A stretch of DNA of 64,000 bases from contig CAVXXB010000001.1 of NCBI GenBank assembly GCA_963765585.1, forward strand, positions 124,001 through 188,000. Direction: 5' to 3'. The position numbers and the translations under genes are program-made. Source of the stretch: CAVXXB01 sp963765585 (GTDB lineage Bacteria > Calditrichota > Calditrichia > JAJRVZ01). The notes under the pieces are model-generated. The model had not been told where the DNA came from, did not search any database, and saw only the letters and a program-made list of their open reading frames with translations. Below, one piece after another: positions 27,546-37,187 of the stretch. Position 1 is the stretch's first letter, and each line of letters starts with the position of its first letter.

Positions 27546-28494
27546 AAAATATAGTCTCAATTGGTATCCTAAAGATCTATATGTAAAAAAGGGTGATGTG
27601 ATTTCCTATACCGGGAGAACCGGGATTGGTGTCCCGCATCTGCATTTTGAAATAAGAAATACAGATGGGCATCCAATCAATCCGCTCAATTTTTACGATC
27701 AGGTTAAAGATAAAATCCGGCCGCGGATCCAGAAACTGGGGGTAATTCCCCTTTCAGAAGATGCCCTGGTCAATTCTTCCCATAGTCCGCAAATATTTGA
27801 TGTCAGCTATATCCGCAATGGTGTCAATGTCATAAAAGATCCGATTTATGTAAGTGGTCGTGTGGGATTAATGATTAAGGGATTTGACCAGGCCGATGGC
27901 GCCAGTAACAAATATGGCTTCCACGAAACCGCCATGAATGTAAATGGTCTGGAGACATTCCGTATTACCTATGATGTACTTCACTTTTCAACTACTGAAC
28001 ATATTTATACTGAGACCTATTATCCCATATGGGCAGATCAGAAAGAGGTTTATCACAAACTGTTTGTGGAACCATTCAATCCACTTCAATTTTATAAGAG
28101 AATTCCCGGACAAGATGGCTCTGTCACTATCGCAGATAAACCGGCCGCCTGTGAGATCTCTGTATCTGATTTTCATGGAAACAAGAGTATTCTAAAAGTT
28201 GAATTGATTCCCGATCTTCGGCCGGAACTCAATCTGACTGAAATGACGAGAAATGATTCGATTGTCTATCTGGGTTTTTCATCGCAACCCTTTAGAGATA
28301 TTCAGCTCTCTGCCGGCGATTCATCGAATACATATAAAAAGATTAATTATTTTGAAATAGTTGAAGGAAGTCTCTCGCGCCCGGAATCCGGTCTTGTCAT
28401 GAAGACTAAAGTTCTGGATTCCACGACAAGACAGGCTAAAAATTCAGATTACCGGCAAAAACAATCAGATTTCTCAAAGAGTATTTACTATTGA
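27543..28494 (+). CDS. M23-family peptidase, fragment 2 of 3 (frameshifted)
   Basis: This continues the peptidase domain in the +1 frame: KKGDVISYTGRTGIGVPHLHFEIR carries the second metal site (HLH, near 27641), followed by NPLNFYDQ and a long beta-rich region. No own start is plausible upstream of GTG 27598. The frame breaks again after GCT-AAAAA (28438-28442); dropping one A restores AKIQITGKNNQISQRVF in the third frame. Confidence 0.75.
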
Positions 28495-29392
28495 ACCGGA
28501 CAAATCCATCGAACCTGAGTTATCATATCACGGTAAATATTTGGTTTATAATATCCCGCGGGCTGCAGTAAACAGCAAATTCATCATAGGGCCATCGGCA
28601 ACATCCGTTCAAACACATCAATTACCGGACGGCAGTTTTCAGGCGCTTTTGACACCTTCCATGATCACTGAACCCGAATCCCCGGTGCACATTATTTCCG
28701 GAAGGGATACACTTTGGTCTGATTTGCCATTATTTGCTAAATGGCATCCCGGCGAGACGACAAACCATAGCTGGTTTGATTCAGCATTTACTATTACGCC
28801 GGCAGCCGGATCTTTTTTAGATACCGTTATCGTCCGTGCAGATACATTAGCGGCAGATTCCGTCTCCAGGATTTTACCAACCCTGGGAAAAATATATTCA
28901 CTTTCACCGGGTAACATTCCGGTTTTCAGATCAGCCGGGGTTCAGGTAAATTATGATTCTCTTCCGGCCTGGGGAAACTGGCGTCTGTTTAAGACAAACG
29001 GACTCAATTCGCTATCTTTCGTCGGCGGATCAATTGACACAATAAATAAATGTATTAACGCCAGGACAAATCCCTTTGGCCAATTTATCATCGCCTGTGA
29101 TACGATCCCTCCTACACTTGAGATTCAGAGTCCCGTTCAATCAAAATCTTATTCCAGAACACCGGAGATAAGATTCAATTTGTCAGATGAACATTCCGGT
29201 ATTGGTACAGAGGAAAATATTTCGGTGATTATTGATGGTGAATTTGTTCTGCCGGAATGGGATCCGGAAGATAAACTGGTTACTGCGAAAATTGATAAAA
29301 AACTCACGAAGGGAAATCATATCTTAACCATTTCCATAAAAGATCAGAGTGAAAATATCACCCGTGCAGCTATTTACTTTACGATACTATAA
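28443..29392 (+). CDS. M23-family peptidase, fragment 3 of 3 (frameshifted)
   Basis: C-terminal beta-sandwich region of the same gene, open from the second shift; the first ATG-type codon is at 28541. It ends in an Ig-like segment (IPPTLEIQSPVQSKSY, LSDEHSGIGTEENISVIIDG, HILTISIKDQSENITRAAIYF) typical of the tail of large FCB M23 peptidases. No catalytic residues lie here. Confidence 0.7.
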
Positions 29393-29401
29393 TAATAAAT
29401 C

Positions 29402-29536
29402 TTCTGAAAAATATTTATACTCTTAAAATATCATTTCGTCACCTTGAATTTATTTCAGGATCTATTTGTGAGATTCTGAAACAAGTTCAGGTCGGGGGTG
29501 AAATGACATTTGAGCAAAAATAAATATTTCTCAGAA
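29402..29536. repeat. MITE-like inverted-repeat element
   Basis: Outer arms TTCTGAAAAATATTTA (29402-29417) and TAAATATTTCTCAGAA (29521-29536) match with one mismatch. Inner arms TCATTTCGTCACCTTGAA...TTTCAGGATCT (29431-29463) and AGATTCTGAAACAAGTTCAGG...GAAATGA (29471-29506) form a second long imperfect hairpin. It carries no gene and occupies most of the gap before the Memo gene. Confidence 0.75.
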
Positions 29537-29621
29537 ATATCAACAATCATATTCACGCTTTTGATTGTGTTAGCTGTAAGAATTATTTATATTTTCGAAG
29601 AAAGATAAAAAGCACATCAAA

Positions 29622-30455
29622 ATGAACATAAACCCCAATATTCGCCAACCAGCTGTCGCCGGATTATTTTATCCTGATAAAAAGATAGAACTGGAACGTG
29701 AAATTGCAAAATATCTTGAAAGTGCGCCCGAGATCGAAGTACCCGGTAAAGTGGTGGGAATTATTGCACCACACGCCGGATATATGTATTCCGGAGCCGT
29801 CGCTGCCAGGGCATATCGTCAGATATTAGACCATGATATCGAAATTGTGGTAGTCGTTTCCCCTAGTCACCGTGAATATTTTACTGAGATATCGGTTTTC
29901 GATGGCAGTGCCTATGCGACTCCTCTTGGAATGGTTCCTGTCGATAAAAATCTGGCCAAAGAACTGGCCGGAACAAATTCTCAAATTATACTTTCTGAAA
30001 AAGGGCATCGGTTTGAAGAACATGCCCTTGAGGTACAGCTTCCCTTTTTACAAAAGGTGTTGGATGATTTTCAACTGATTCCCATCGTTATGGGTGAACA
30101 CAGCAAAGCCAATACTGAAACGCTGGCAAACAGTCTTTTTACTGTTTTAAAAGGGAAAAAGGCACTCATCGTGGCTTCTTCTGATTTGTCCCATTTTTAC
30201 GATGCATCAAAAGCAGAATCCATGGATAAAGTTGTTGAAGATAAAATATCCGCCTTTGATGAAGAGGGATTGTTCCATGAATTACAATCCGGATCATGTG
30301 AAATGTGTGGCGGCGGACCGGTTTTATCGGTGATGCGTGCCTGTCAGTTATTGGGCGCCACAAAATCAAAAGTTGTCATGTACCGGCATTCAGGCCAGGT
30401 AACCAATGACCGTAGTGAAGTTGTAGGATATCTTTCAGCCTTACTATACGAATAA
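29622..30455 (+). CDS. amrB: Memo-family protein (AmmeMemoRadiSam system protein B)
   Basis: A 277-residue Memo-like protein. N-terminus RQPAVAGLFYP; metal-site regions IIAPHAGYMYSGAVAARAY, VVSPSHREYF and CEMCGGGPVLSV; plus HALEVQLPFLQ and ASSDLSHFY. The fold is related to class III extradiol dioxygenases; human MEMO1 binds metal. It stands 64 bases before an AMMECR1 gene, the classic neighbour. The third partner, radical SAM AmrS, is not next to them. Function of the bacterial system is unproven. Confidence 0.93.
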   Translation: MNINPNIRQPAVAGLFYPDKKIELEREIAKYLESAPEIEVPGKVVGIIAPHAGYMYSGAVAARAYRQILDHDIEIVVVVSPSHREYFTEISVFDGSAYATPLGMVPVDKNLAKELAGTNSQIILSEKGHRFEEHALEVQLPFLQKVLDDFQLIPIVMGEHSKANTETLANSLFTVLKGKKALIVASSDLSHFYDASKAESMDKVVEDKISAFDEEGLFHELQSGSCEMCGGGPVLSVMRACQLLGATKSKVVMYRHSGQVTNDRSEVVGYLSALLYE

Positions 30456-30519
30456 CATCCGGTTTTTCGAATCATTAAACTCAAAATACGTTTGCTAATC
30501 ATTTACCAAAAAAAAAATT

Positions 30520-31080
30520 ATGGAAACAAATCAACTGTTAAACCAGGAAGAACAGGCTTTTTTACTGCAATTGGCCAGATCCGTAATTAAAGCCAAAGCC
30601 GAGGGAAAAAAGTTTAAACCAGCATGGTCTTCTGCGGATAGTCTGAATGAGGACTTGGGTGTATTTGTTACCCTTAATAAAGACAATCAGCTTCGTGGCT
30701 GTATTGGATATGTAGAAGGGATCATGGCATTACAAAAGGCAGTTCAGGAAATGGCGGAAGCCGCCGCCTTTGATGACCCCCGGTTTCCCCCCGTTACCAG
30801 CGCAGAGGTGGATAATCTTGATATTGAGATTTCCGTATTGTCTCCTGTAAAAAAGATTGAGGATATTTCTGAAATTACTATTGGTCTTCATGGCCTGATT
30901 ATTGAAAGAGGTTTTTATAAGGGGCTGCTGTTGCCGCAGGTTGCGACGGAGTATGGTTGGGATACAGAAACTTTCCTGGAACATACCTGCGTCAAAGCCG
31001 GCCTGGATAAAAATGACTGGAAAAAGGATTCGGCTACAATTAAAATATTCAGCGCTGAAATTTTTTCTGAGGTTAAATAG
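30520..31080 (+). CDS. amrA: AMMECR1-domain protein (AmmeMemoRadiSam system protein A)
   Basis: A 186-residue AMMECR1-domain protein with the family core LGVFVTLNKDNQLRGCIGYVEG (the RGCIG motif near residue 67), AAFDDPRFPPV and LLLPQVATEYGWDTETFLEHTC. It follows the Memo gene and is probably co-transcribed. The biochemical role is unknown; the invariant GCIG motif suggests a catalytic or binding site. Confidence 0.93.
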   Translation: METNQLLNQEEQAFLLQLARSVIKAKAEGKKFKPAWSSADSLNEDLGVFVTLNKDNQLRGCIGYVEGIMALQKAVQEMAEAAAFDDPRFPPVTSAEVDNLDIEISVLSPVKKIEDISEITIGLHGLIIERGFYKGLLLPQVATEYGWDTETFLEHTCVKAGLDKNDWKKDSATIKIFSAEIFSEVK

Positions 31081-31123
31081 ATATATTTGTACTAGCACAA
31101 AGTACACTAAGATATATAATAAT

Positions 31124-31255
31124 AAATGTCAAAATCCAAATGCCAAATCAAATTTCAATTATCAATGTCCAATGATATTTATATTATAATAAATTTAAGC
31201 ATTTGATTTTGGGCATTCATTTGACATTCGGGCTTGGGCATCGGACATTTCTTCA
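31124..31255. repeat. Dispersed ~130-bp AATGCC/GGCATT repeat, copy 2
   Basis: Near-identical, same-orientation copy of 1999-2131, with the same order of units: AAATGCCAAATCAA, ATTATCAATGTCC, TTAAGCATTT, TTTTGGGCATTCATTTGAC, GGCTTGGGCAT, GGACATTTCTTC. A reverse-complement period-9 unit (CCTTCGTGCTCTTCGTGA, 31284-31301) follows it. Confidence 0.8.
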
Positions 31256-31332
31256 TTTTAATCCGTATTTCCTGATTCCTCGCGACCTTCGTGCTCTTCG
31301 TGATTTCAAATAATTCTGTCCATGGCACAAAA

Positions 31333-32835
31333 TCACTTCACTCGTAATTTCTGATAAATCACACCCGCAATAATAGTTACCCCCGATCCAATCAACACAT
31401 ACCAGGTCCAGTGAACGATTGCGGGAATTCCTGCTAATTTTGGTATAAGTATTATCAACAGCATCGTGGCAATTCCCAGCGAAAACCCAATAATAGCACC
31501 TTTCTGATCAACCTTTGGAAAGAACAGACCGAGTAAAAATGTCCCCAGCAAACCACCATAAGTAATCGAAGCAATGCCCAGGGCAATCTCAACCACGGAT
31601 TGTTGTACGCTGATAAACAGGAAGGCGACACATGTTAAAATAATTGCGGCTGTAATGGTAAATATCCGTGATATTCGCAGTTCTTTTTTGCTATCATCGG
31701 TCTTTCCAAATATCGGTTTGTACAGATCAAGCATCGCGGAAGATGATAGAGAGGAGATGGATCCGGCAAGTGTTGACATGGCGGCTGCAAACAGACCGGC
31801 AATAATAAATCCACGTACACCGACCGGTAAATTATGAATAATAAAGTATGGAAATATTTCATCGGCTTTGTGAAACGGTGCAGCCGGATCCGTCAAACTG
31901 ATGCCATGAAAATAGCCATAGAGTAAAATCCCAACCACCAGGAACAAAGCAAATTGAATCATAACCATAATTCCACTGCCAATAATTGCTTTCTGGCTGT
32001 CACGCAGTGTTTTGGTAGTTAATAATCGTTGTACTATTAATTGATCCGTACCGTGAGAAGCCATTGAGAGAAATGTTCCGCCAACCAGGCTGCCAATTAA
32101 TGTATAAGGGTTGGAAAAAAACTCGCCAATGCTTTTACCAAAATCCAGATTAAACACCTCTGTTTTGGCACCCATGGCTATCCAGCTAAAGCTGTCGGGC
32201 ATATCACGCAACAAAATCCACGTTGCCAGACCTGCTCCGCCAATGTAAACCAGCATTTGCAGTACATCTGCCCAAATCACGCCCTTGATTCCGCCTGTAT
32301 AAGTATAAACAAAACTGACCGTAGCTATCAATATTATGGAGATAAGATAGATTTGAAATACGCTCCAGTCACTGAACAAGGGTGTTGCCCGGAAAATCAG
32401 GGCTAAGGGAATTGCTGTGGAAAACAAGCGAACACCATCCGCCGCAATCCGGGTAAATAAAAATATTACCGAAGCATATCGCCTGGTGCTCTGTCCAAAC
32501 CGGTTTTCTAAAAAATTATAGGCCGTTTCCAGTTGCCCCTCGCGATATGCGGGAAGAAAAGCTACGGCGATTATAACCCGGGCAATCAGATATCCAATTG
32601 TTAATTGCAGAAAGTGTAGATTGGTAATGTAGGCCAGGCCGGGAATGCTTATAAATGTCAGACTGCTTGTTTCCGCAGCTACTATCGAAAAAGAGACCGC
32701 CCACCACGGGACATTTTTACCACCCATAAAATAATCTTTGGTTGATTTTTGTTTGCCGCCGGACAAAGATCCGATAAGTGCAACAATAATCAGATATATA
32801 ATAATAATAATTACATCCAGATAAGAAATGTCCAT
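31333..32835 (-). CDS. Sodium:solute symporter (SSS family)
   Basis: A 500-residue inner-membrane symporter with about 13 helices. Family features: MGGKNVPWWAVSFSIVAAETSSLTFISIPG near the start (TM1-2 Na+ site region), YTGGIKGVIWADVLQ, GTDQLIVQRLLTTK and AAAMSTLAGSISSLSS (second Na+ site region, TM8). Na+-driven uptake of a sugar, amino acid or carboxylate; substrate not assignable. Monocistronic. Confidence 0.93.
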   Translation of the reverse strand: MDISYLDVIIIIIYLIIVALIGSLSGGKQKSTKDYFMGGKNVPWWAVSFSIVAAETSSLTFISIPGLAYITNLHFLQLTIGYLIARVIIAVAFLPAYREGQLETAYNFLENRFGQSTRRYASVIFLFTRIAADGVRLFSTAIPLALIFRATPLFSDWSVFQIYLISIILIATVSFVYTYTGGIKGVIWADVLQMLVYIGGAGLATWILLRDMPDSFSWIAMGAKTEVFNLDFGKSIGEFFSNPYTLIGSLVGGTFLSMASHGTDQLIVQRLLTTKTLRDSQKAIIGSGIMVMIQFALFLVVGILLYGYFHGISLTDPAAPFHKADEIFPYFIIHNLPVGVRGFIIAGLFAAAMSTLAGSISSLSSSAMLDLYKPIFGKTDDSKKELRISRIFTITAAIILTCVAFLFISVQQSVVEIALGIASITYGGLLGTFLLGLFFPKVDQKGAIIGFSLGIATMLLIILIPKLAGIPAIVHWTWYVLIGSGVTIIAGVIYQKLRVK

Positions 32836-32962
32836 ATAAAACTCCGGTTTACAATAATTTATATTAAGTTAAGCTGCATTCGCTAAAATTTAAATAGAGT
32901 TCATGGATAAAATTTTGTATTATTAAACATTCAATAGATAAATATCTGTTTTTGGAGCAAAT

Positions 32963-33352
32963 ATGGATTCAATTAATCAAGATAAAAGTGACAAACTAAT
33001 TCTGGTTGTTGACGACGAAGATATGTTACGGGATGTATTGAGGGAAGTATTGGAGATGGTTGGATTATCTGCATTATTCGCCAGTTCCGGTATGGAGGGA
33101 TTACAGATATTTGAAGAAAACCGGGACAGAATTAATCTCGTCTTATTGGATATCCTCATGCCGGAAATGAGCGGTCTTGAAACTTTCGATAGAATTAAAG
33201 CCATAGATCCGGATATGAAATTTATATTTATGAGTGGTTTCCCGGATAAAGAAGCATTGGCCCTACGCGAATTGAGCGGAGAATACGCATTTGTAAAGAA
33301 GCCTTTTTCCGTAAACGAAATTGTCAATCATATCAATAAAATGATTTGTTAA
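32963..33352 (+). CDS. Single-domain response regulator (CheY-like)
   Basis: A 129-residue receiver domain without output domain. LVVDDEDMLRDVL supplies the acidic pair, LLDILMPEMSG the phospho-acceptor Asp, FMSGF the conserved Ser position and FVKKPF the Lys. It is closest in style to the receivers fused to hybrid kinases, so it likely works in a phosphorelay. Its 3' end overlaps the convergent moeA gene by 20 bases. Confidence 0.93.
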   Translation: MDSINQDKSDKLILVVDDEDMLRDVLREVLEMVGLSALFASSGMEGLQIFEENRDRINLVLLDILMPEMSGLETFDRIKAIDPDMKFIFMSGFPDKEALALRELSGEYAFVKKPFSVNEIVNHINKMIC

Positions 33353-34577
33353 ATTCTCCCCTGCTGACATAGAGCGATTCATTCAGTTGTATGTCAACCT
33401 CATCACCTTGCTCTATTATTTTATCAGGCGGTATTAATATAAGACAGTTTGCATTTGCTATTCCTGAGATCATATGTGATCCCTGCTTACCCGCCGATGC
33501 CACCTCCCACCCACCACGATACCTGGCCAATCCTCTGGCAAAATTCAACCGTCCCCTGGTCGCATTAAATGCATCGAGGCTTTTTGCCTTTATAGTAGCC
33601 CGGAACATTAATTGACCTCCGGACATAGCGATGAGCAACGGTTCAATAAACTGGCGGAAAACCACTGCCCCGGAAACCGGGTTACCCGGGAGACCAAAAA
33701 AGAGTGTTGTACCGATTGTTCCGAACACCAGCGGTTTTCCGGGCTTGATAGCAACCTTCCAGAATATTACGTTTAATCCTAATTTCTCCAGGATACTCGT
33801 AACCAGGTCATATTTACCCATGGATACACCGGCAGACGTGATTAAAACATCCGGTAGATCTGCTTTTGCAATAATTGAATTCAAATCAGTCTGATTATCG
33901 CGGGCAATTCCCATATCATTAAATGTACATCCGGTCTCTTCTACCATGGCTTTGATCACACTCGTATTACTATTTCGTATCTGCCCGGGTCCCGGATTGT
34001 CACCAGGATCAACCAACTCATCCCCCGTAGCTATAAAACCTACAGACGGTTTTTTATATACCAATGGTTGCGTGATGCCAAACGTCGCCATCATGCCAAT
34101 ATGGGCCGGGGTGATTTTAGTGCCCTTAGCAAATACCGGGTCACCTGTTTTTACTTCCTCACCGGCAAACCTGATATGTTGAGACTTTTTTACCGCCTGC
34201 ATTATTAATATCTGATCGGTACCGTTTAATTCCACATCCTCTACCGGGATAACTGAATCGGCACCAGCAGGAATACCGGCACCGGTTGCGATATAAAGGC
34301 ATTCCCCTTTTTTTACTTTCATCTCCGGGGGATGTCCGGCAAGCGATTCGCCGACAATTTTGAGCTCTGCAGGATTATCCTTTGAAGCCTCCTGCGTATC
34401 TGCACTCTGTATCGCATATCCATCCATACCGGAATTATTAAATGCCGGTAAATCCATAGGACTGATAATATCCTGTGCAATAAAATAATTATTGGATTTA
34501 TCCAGATCACATTTTATGGTTTTTAATTGGGGCAAAACTGAGAAGATATGTTCTAATGCTTGGATATAAGATAGCAT
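33333..34577 (-). CDS. moeA: Molybdopterin molybdenumtransferase MoeA
   Basis: A 414-residue MoeA that inserts molybdate into adenylylated molybdopterin. Domains: N-terminal LPAFNNSGMDGYAI, linker IATGAGIPAGADSVIPVED, the MoCF-biosynthesis domain FIATGDELV, SNTSVIKAMVEETG, GVSMGKYD and FGLPGNPVSGAVVF, and a C-terminal beta domain ending VDIQLNES. Lies four bases downstream of tex. No other molybdenum cofactor gene or Mo-enzyme is in the window. The last 20 bases are shared with the convergent response-regulator gene. Confidence 0.95.
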   Translation of the reverse strand: MLSYIQALEHIFSVLPQLKTIKCDLDKSNNYFIAQDIISPMDLPAFNNSGMDGYAIQSADTQEASKDNPAELKIVGESLAGHPPEMKVKKGECLYIATGAGIPAGADSVIPVEDVELNGTDQILIMQAVKKSQHIRFAGEEVKTGDPVFAKGTKITPAHIGMMATFGITQPLVYKKPSVGFIATGDELVDPGDNPGPGQIRNSNTSVIKAMVEETGCTFNDMGIARDNQTDLNSIIAKADLPDVLITSAGVSMGKYDLVTSILEKLGLNVIFWKVAIKPGKPLVFGTIGTTLFFGLPGNPVSGAVVFRQFIEPLLIAMSGGQLMFRATIKAKSLDAFNATRGRLNFARGLARYRGGWEVASAGKQGSHMISGIANANCLILIPPDKIIEQGDEVDIQLNESLYVSRGEFNKSFY

Positions 34578-34581
34578 AGCG

Positions 34582-36774
34582 TTATTGAGTTACTTTATCT
34601 GATTTCATAGAAAGTGCGATTCTTTGCCGTTCAATATCAATGGAAATGATTTTCACATCAACAATATCACCAACAGCAGCAATTTCATGTGGTGATTTAA
34701 CATATTTATCCGCCATCTCGCTGATATGTACCAGGCCGTCCTGCTTGACGCCAATATCAACAAAAACACCAAAATCTACTACATTCCGGACTGTCCCTTT
34801 TAACCGCATTCCGGGTTTAAGGTCTTCTATCTTTACCACATCACTGCGAAATATCGGACCCGAGTCGCTTTCACGAGGATCCCGTCCCGGTTTTTCAAGA
34901 TCATTCAATATATCTTCAAGGGTTGGAATACCGCAGTCAATTTCTTCCGCCAAAGTTGTCAGATCTATTTTTTCACCGTACACTTTTTGTTTAAGCTGTT
35001 TTCCGCCCTGATGTACATCATTTATTTTAAATCTGGCCATTAATTTTTGAGTGGCATCATACGATTCAGGATGAATGGAAGTGGCATCAAGCGGATTTTC
35101 GCCATCCCGGATACGTAAAAATCCGGCCGATTGCTGATAGGCATTTTCACCGATACCATCAACCTCAAATAATTGTTCTCTTTTTTTAAATCGCCCAATT
35201 TTTTCACGATATTTGATAATATTCTTTGCCGATTTATCATTAATTCCCGATATGTATTTTAATAATGAAGGTGATGCGGTATTTAAATCTACACCAACCG
35301 TATTTACACAGGATTCCACAACATTGTGTAAAGCTTCGGCCAGGCTCTTCTGATTGATGTCATGCTGGTACAATCCGACCCCGATACTTTTAGGATCAAT
35401 TTTCACCAGTTCAGCCAGGGGATCCTGTAATCGGCGTGCAATAGATATATTGCCACGCATACTTGCTTCCAGATCGGGAAACTCTTCCTGAGCAACCTTG
35501 GATGCGGAATAAACGGATGCACCGGCTTCATTAACTATTTGATAAACCAGAGAGCGTTCCGGTTCAATTTCTTTAATCAGCTCTGCCACCATTAATTCCG
35601 TTTCACGGCAGGCGGTTCCATTCCCGATGGCGACTATTTCTGTATCATATTTCTCTACAAACTCCCGTACTGTTGTTTTGGCTTCGAAATATTGCTTTTG
35701 CGGTGCATGCGGATAAATTGTTGTCCCGTCAAGGTACTTTCCGGTTTCATCAATTACAGCAACTTTACACCCGGTTCTGAATCCGGGATCAATACCAAGC
35801 ATCCGCTTGCCAATTAATGGGGATTGCATCAACAGATTTTTCAGATTGAGAGCAAATACAGAAATGGCATGTTTATCTGCCTCAACGGTTAATGATGAAC
35901 GGATTTCCCTGTGAATGGCCGGAGAGATCAGGCGATGATAGGAATCAATAATTGCTTCATAAATGTCTTCGACAAAGGTGGCATCCGGATTTTTAATAAA
36001 AAACTTGTTCATCGTTTGATGGATCTCATCCGGATCTATATCTATATTTACTTTAAGTGCCCCTTCCTTTTCCCCCCTGTTGATTGCTAACATACGGTGT
36101 GCCGCAACCCGATTAATCGGTTCACTAAAGTCAAAATAAAGTTCATAGATGCGGTCTGAATCTTTGCCCTTGGCTTTTGAGGCTATAAACGCTTTCTTCA
36201 TTGTAAACTCACGGATTCTTTTCCGGATATCTGCATTTTCAGAAAAAATTTCCGCAATAATATCCCGCGCCCCGGCTAATGCCGATTCGGCGTCAGCGAC
36301 ATCATGTTCCGGATTAATAAAATCGGCCGCAATTTCCAATCTGTTTTTGTCTAATCGATCCTGTTGTAAAATAATTTGAGCCAGAGGTTCAAGACCTTTT
36401 TCTTTCGCCATGGTGGCCCGGGTTCTTTTCTTGGGCCGATAGGGTAAATAAAGGTCTTCCAATTCCTGCATTTTAAAAGTCGCATTTATTTGTTTTTTTA
36501 ATTCATCAGTCAATTTACCCTGTTCATCTATCGATTTAATGATCGTCTTTTTTCGATCTTCAAGTGTGCGCAAATACTTGATACGCTCTTCAATGTTCCG
36601 AATGTCGTTTTCATCCAGACTGCCGGTTTTTTCTTTTCGATATCTTGCTACAAAGGGAACCGTATTACCTTCATCCAGGAGTTCCACAGTATTGACAACC
36701 TGAACTACATTTAGACCCAGCTCATCGGCAATTAATTGACAGAGTTGCTTATCATCCATATTTTTAACTCTCAT
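34582..36774 (-). CDS. tex: Tex-family RNA-binding transcription accessory protein
   Basis: A 730-residue Tex/Spt6-like protein, normal length. Order: Tex N-terminal helical domain (VQVVNTVELLDEGNTVPFVARYRKE), YqgF-like RNase-H fold (MLGIDPGFRTGCKVAVIDETG), helix-hairpin-helix (NTASPSLLKYISGI, FEVDGIGENAYQQSAGFLRI) and a C-terminal S1 domain (GMRLKGTVRNVVDFGVFVDIG, DGLVHISE). It binds nucleic acid and affects transcription. An internal ATG at 36759 (MDDKQLCQLI) is an equally good start. The stop is four bases before moeA. Confidence 0.95.
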   Translation of the reverse strand: MRVKNMDDKQLCQLIADELGLNVVQVVNTVELLDEGNTVPFVARYRKEKTGSLDENDIRNIEERIKYLRTLEDRKKTIIKSIDEQGKLTDELKKQINATFKMQELEDLYLPYRPKKRTRATMAKEKGLEPLAQIILQQDRLDKNRLEIAADFINPEHDVADAESALAGARDIIAEIFSENADIRKRIREFTMKKAFIASKAKGKDSDRIYELYFDFSEPINRVAAHRMLAINRGEKEGALKVNIDIDPDEIHQTMNKFFIKNPDATFVEDIYEAIIDSYHRLISPAIHREIRSSLTVEADKHAISVFALNLKNLLMQSPLIGKRMLGIDPGFRTGCKVAVIDETGKYLDGTTIYPHAPQKQYFEAKTTVREFVEKYDTEIVAIGNGTACRETELMVAELIKEIEPERSLVYQIVNEAGASVYSASKVAQEEFPDLEASMRGNISIARRLQDPLAELVKIDPKSIGVGLYQHDINQKSLAEALHNVVESCVNTVGVDLNTASPSLLKYISGINDKSAKNIIKYREKIGRFKKREQLFEVDGIGENAYQQSAGFLRIRDGENPLDATSIHPESYDATQKLMARFKINDVHQGGKQLKQKVYGEKIDLTTLAEEIDCGIPTLEDILNDLEKPGRDPRESDSGPIFRSDVVKIEDLKPGMRLKGTVRNVVDFGVFVDIGVKQDGLVHISEMADKYVKSPHEIAAVGDIVDVKIISIDIERQRIALSMKSDKVTQ

Positions 36775-36792
36775 TTTTTAAACGTCACAGAA

Positions 36793-36820
36793 ATTACAAA
36801 TTACAAGTTACTAATTACAA
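36793..36820. repeat. Heptanucleotide array (ATTACAA)
   Basis: ATTACAA, ATTACAA, GTTACTA, ATTACAA in seven-base register, just upstream of tex. It is part of the 413-base gap before nth, which also holds the two hairpins listed separately. Confidence 0.7.
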
Positions 36821-37000
36821 GGGTGAATTGAAACTGGTGGAGGTTCACAGGTAAGAGGTTCTCGGTACTAGGCGCTGGATACTGGAAGGGTATACCTAAA
36901 AAATACGTCCGGCAAAAATATTATTTTATTCCTTCTCCATTTCAAACAATATTAAGCGACGAATTAAAATTGCACCGCTTCCAACTCGGTTTCCGGGTTT

Positions 37001-37028
37001 ATTACCCAAAGATTAATCTTGGGGTAAT
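37001..37028. repeat. 28-bp near-perfect palindrome
   Basis: ATTACCCAAAGATT is followed by AATCTTGGGGTAAT, its complement with one mismatch and no loop. It lies between divergent tex and nth, so it could be an operator or a dispersed palindrome. Confidence 0.55.
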
Positions 37029-37054
37029 CTTAAATCGTGTGCAAAACAAATGCT

Positions 37055-37119
37055 AAAGTCCTTAAGAAGGACCTCCTGAAATATTCGACTCAGGTGCTCA
37101 GGAGGGACTTAGGGACTTT
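37055..37119. repeat. Long imperfect stem-loop
   Basis: AAAGTCCTTAAG...CCTCCTGA (37055-37079) pairs with TCAGGAGGGACTTAGGGACTTT (37098-37119) with few mismatches and an 18-base loop, 70 bases upstream of nth. No T-tract follows. Confidence 0.65.
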
Positions 37120-37187
37120 AAAATACAACTACTTGAGAATATCCTGTCATTCTTTTATCTTTAACCCGCAAATATAAAGGTATAATA

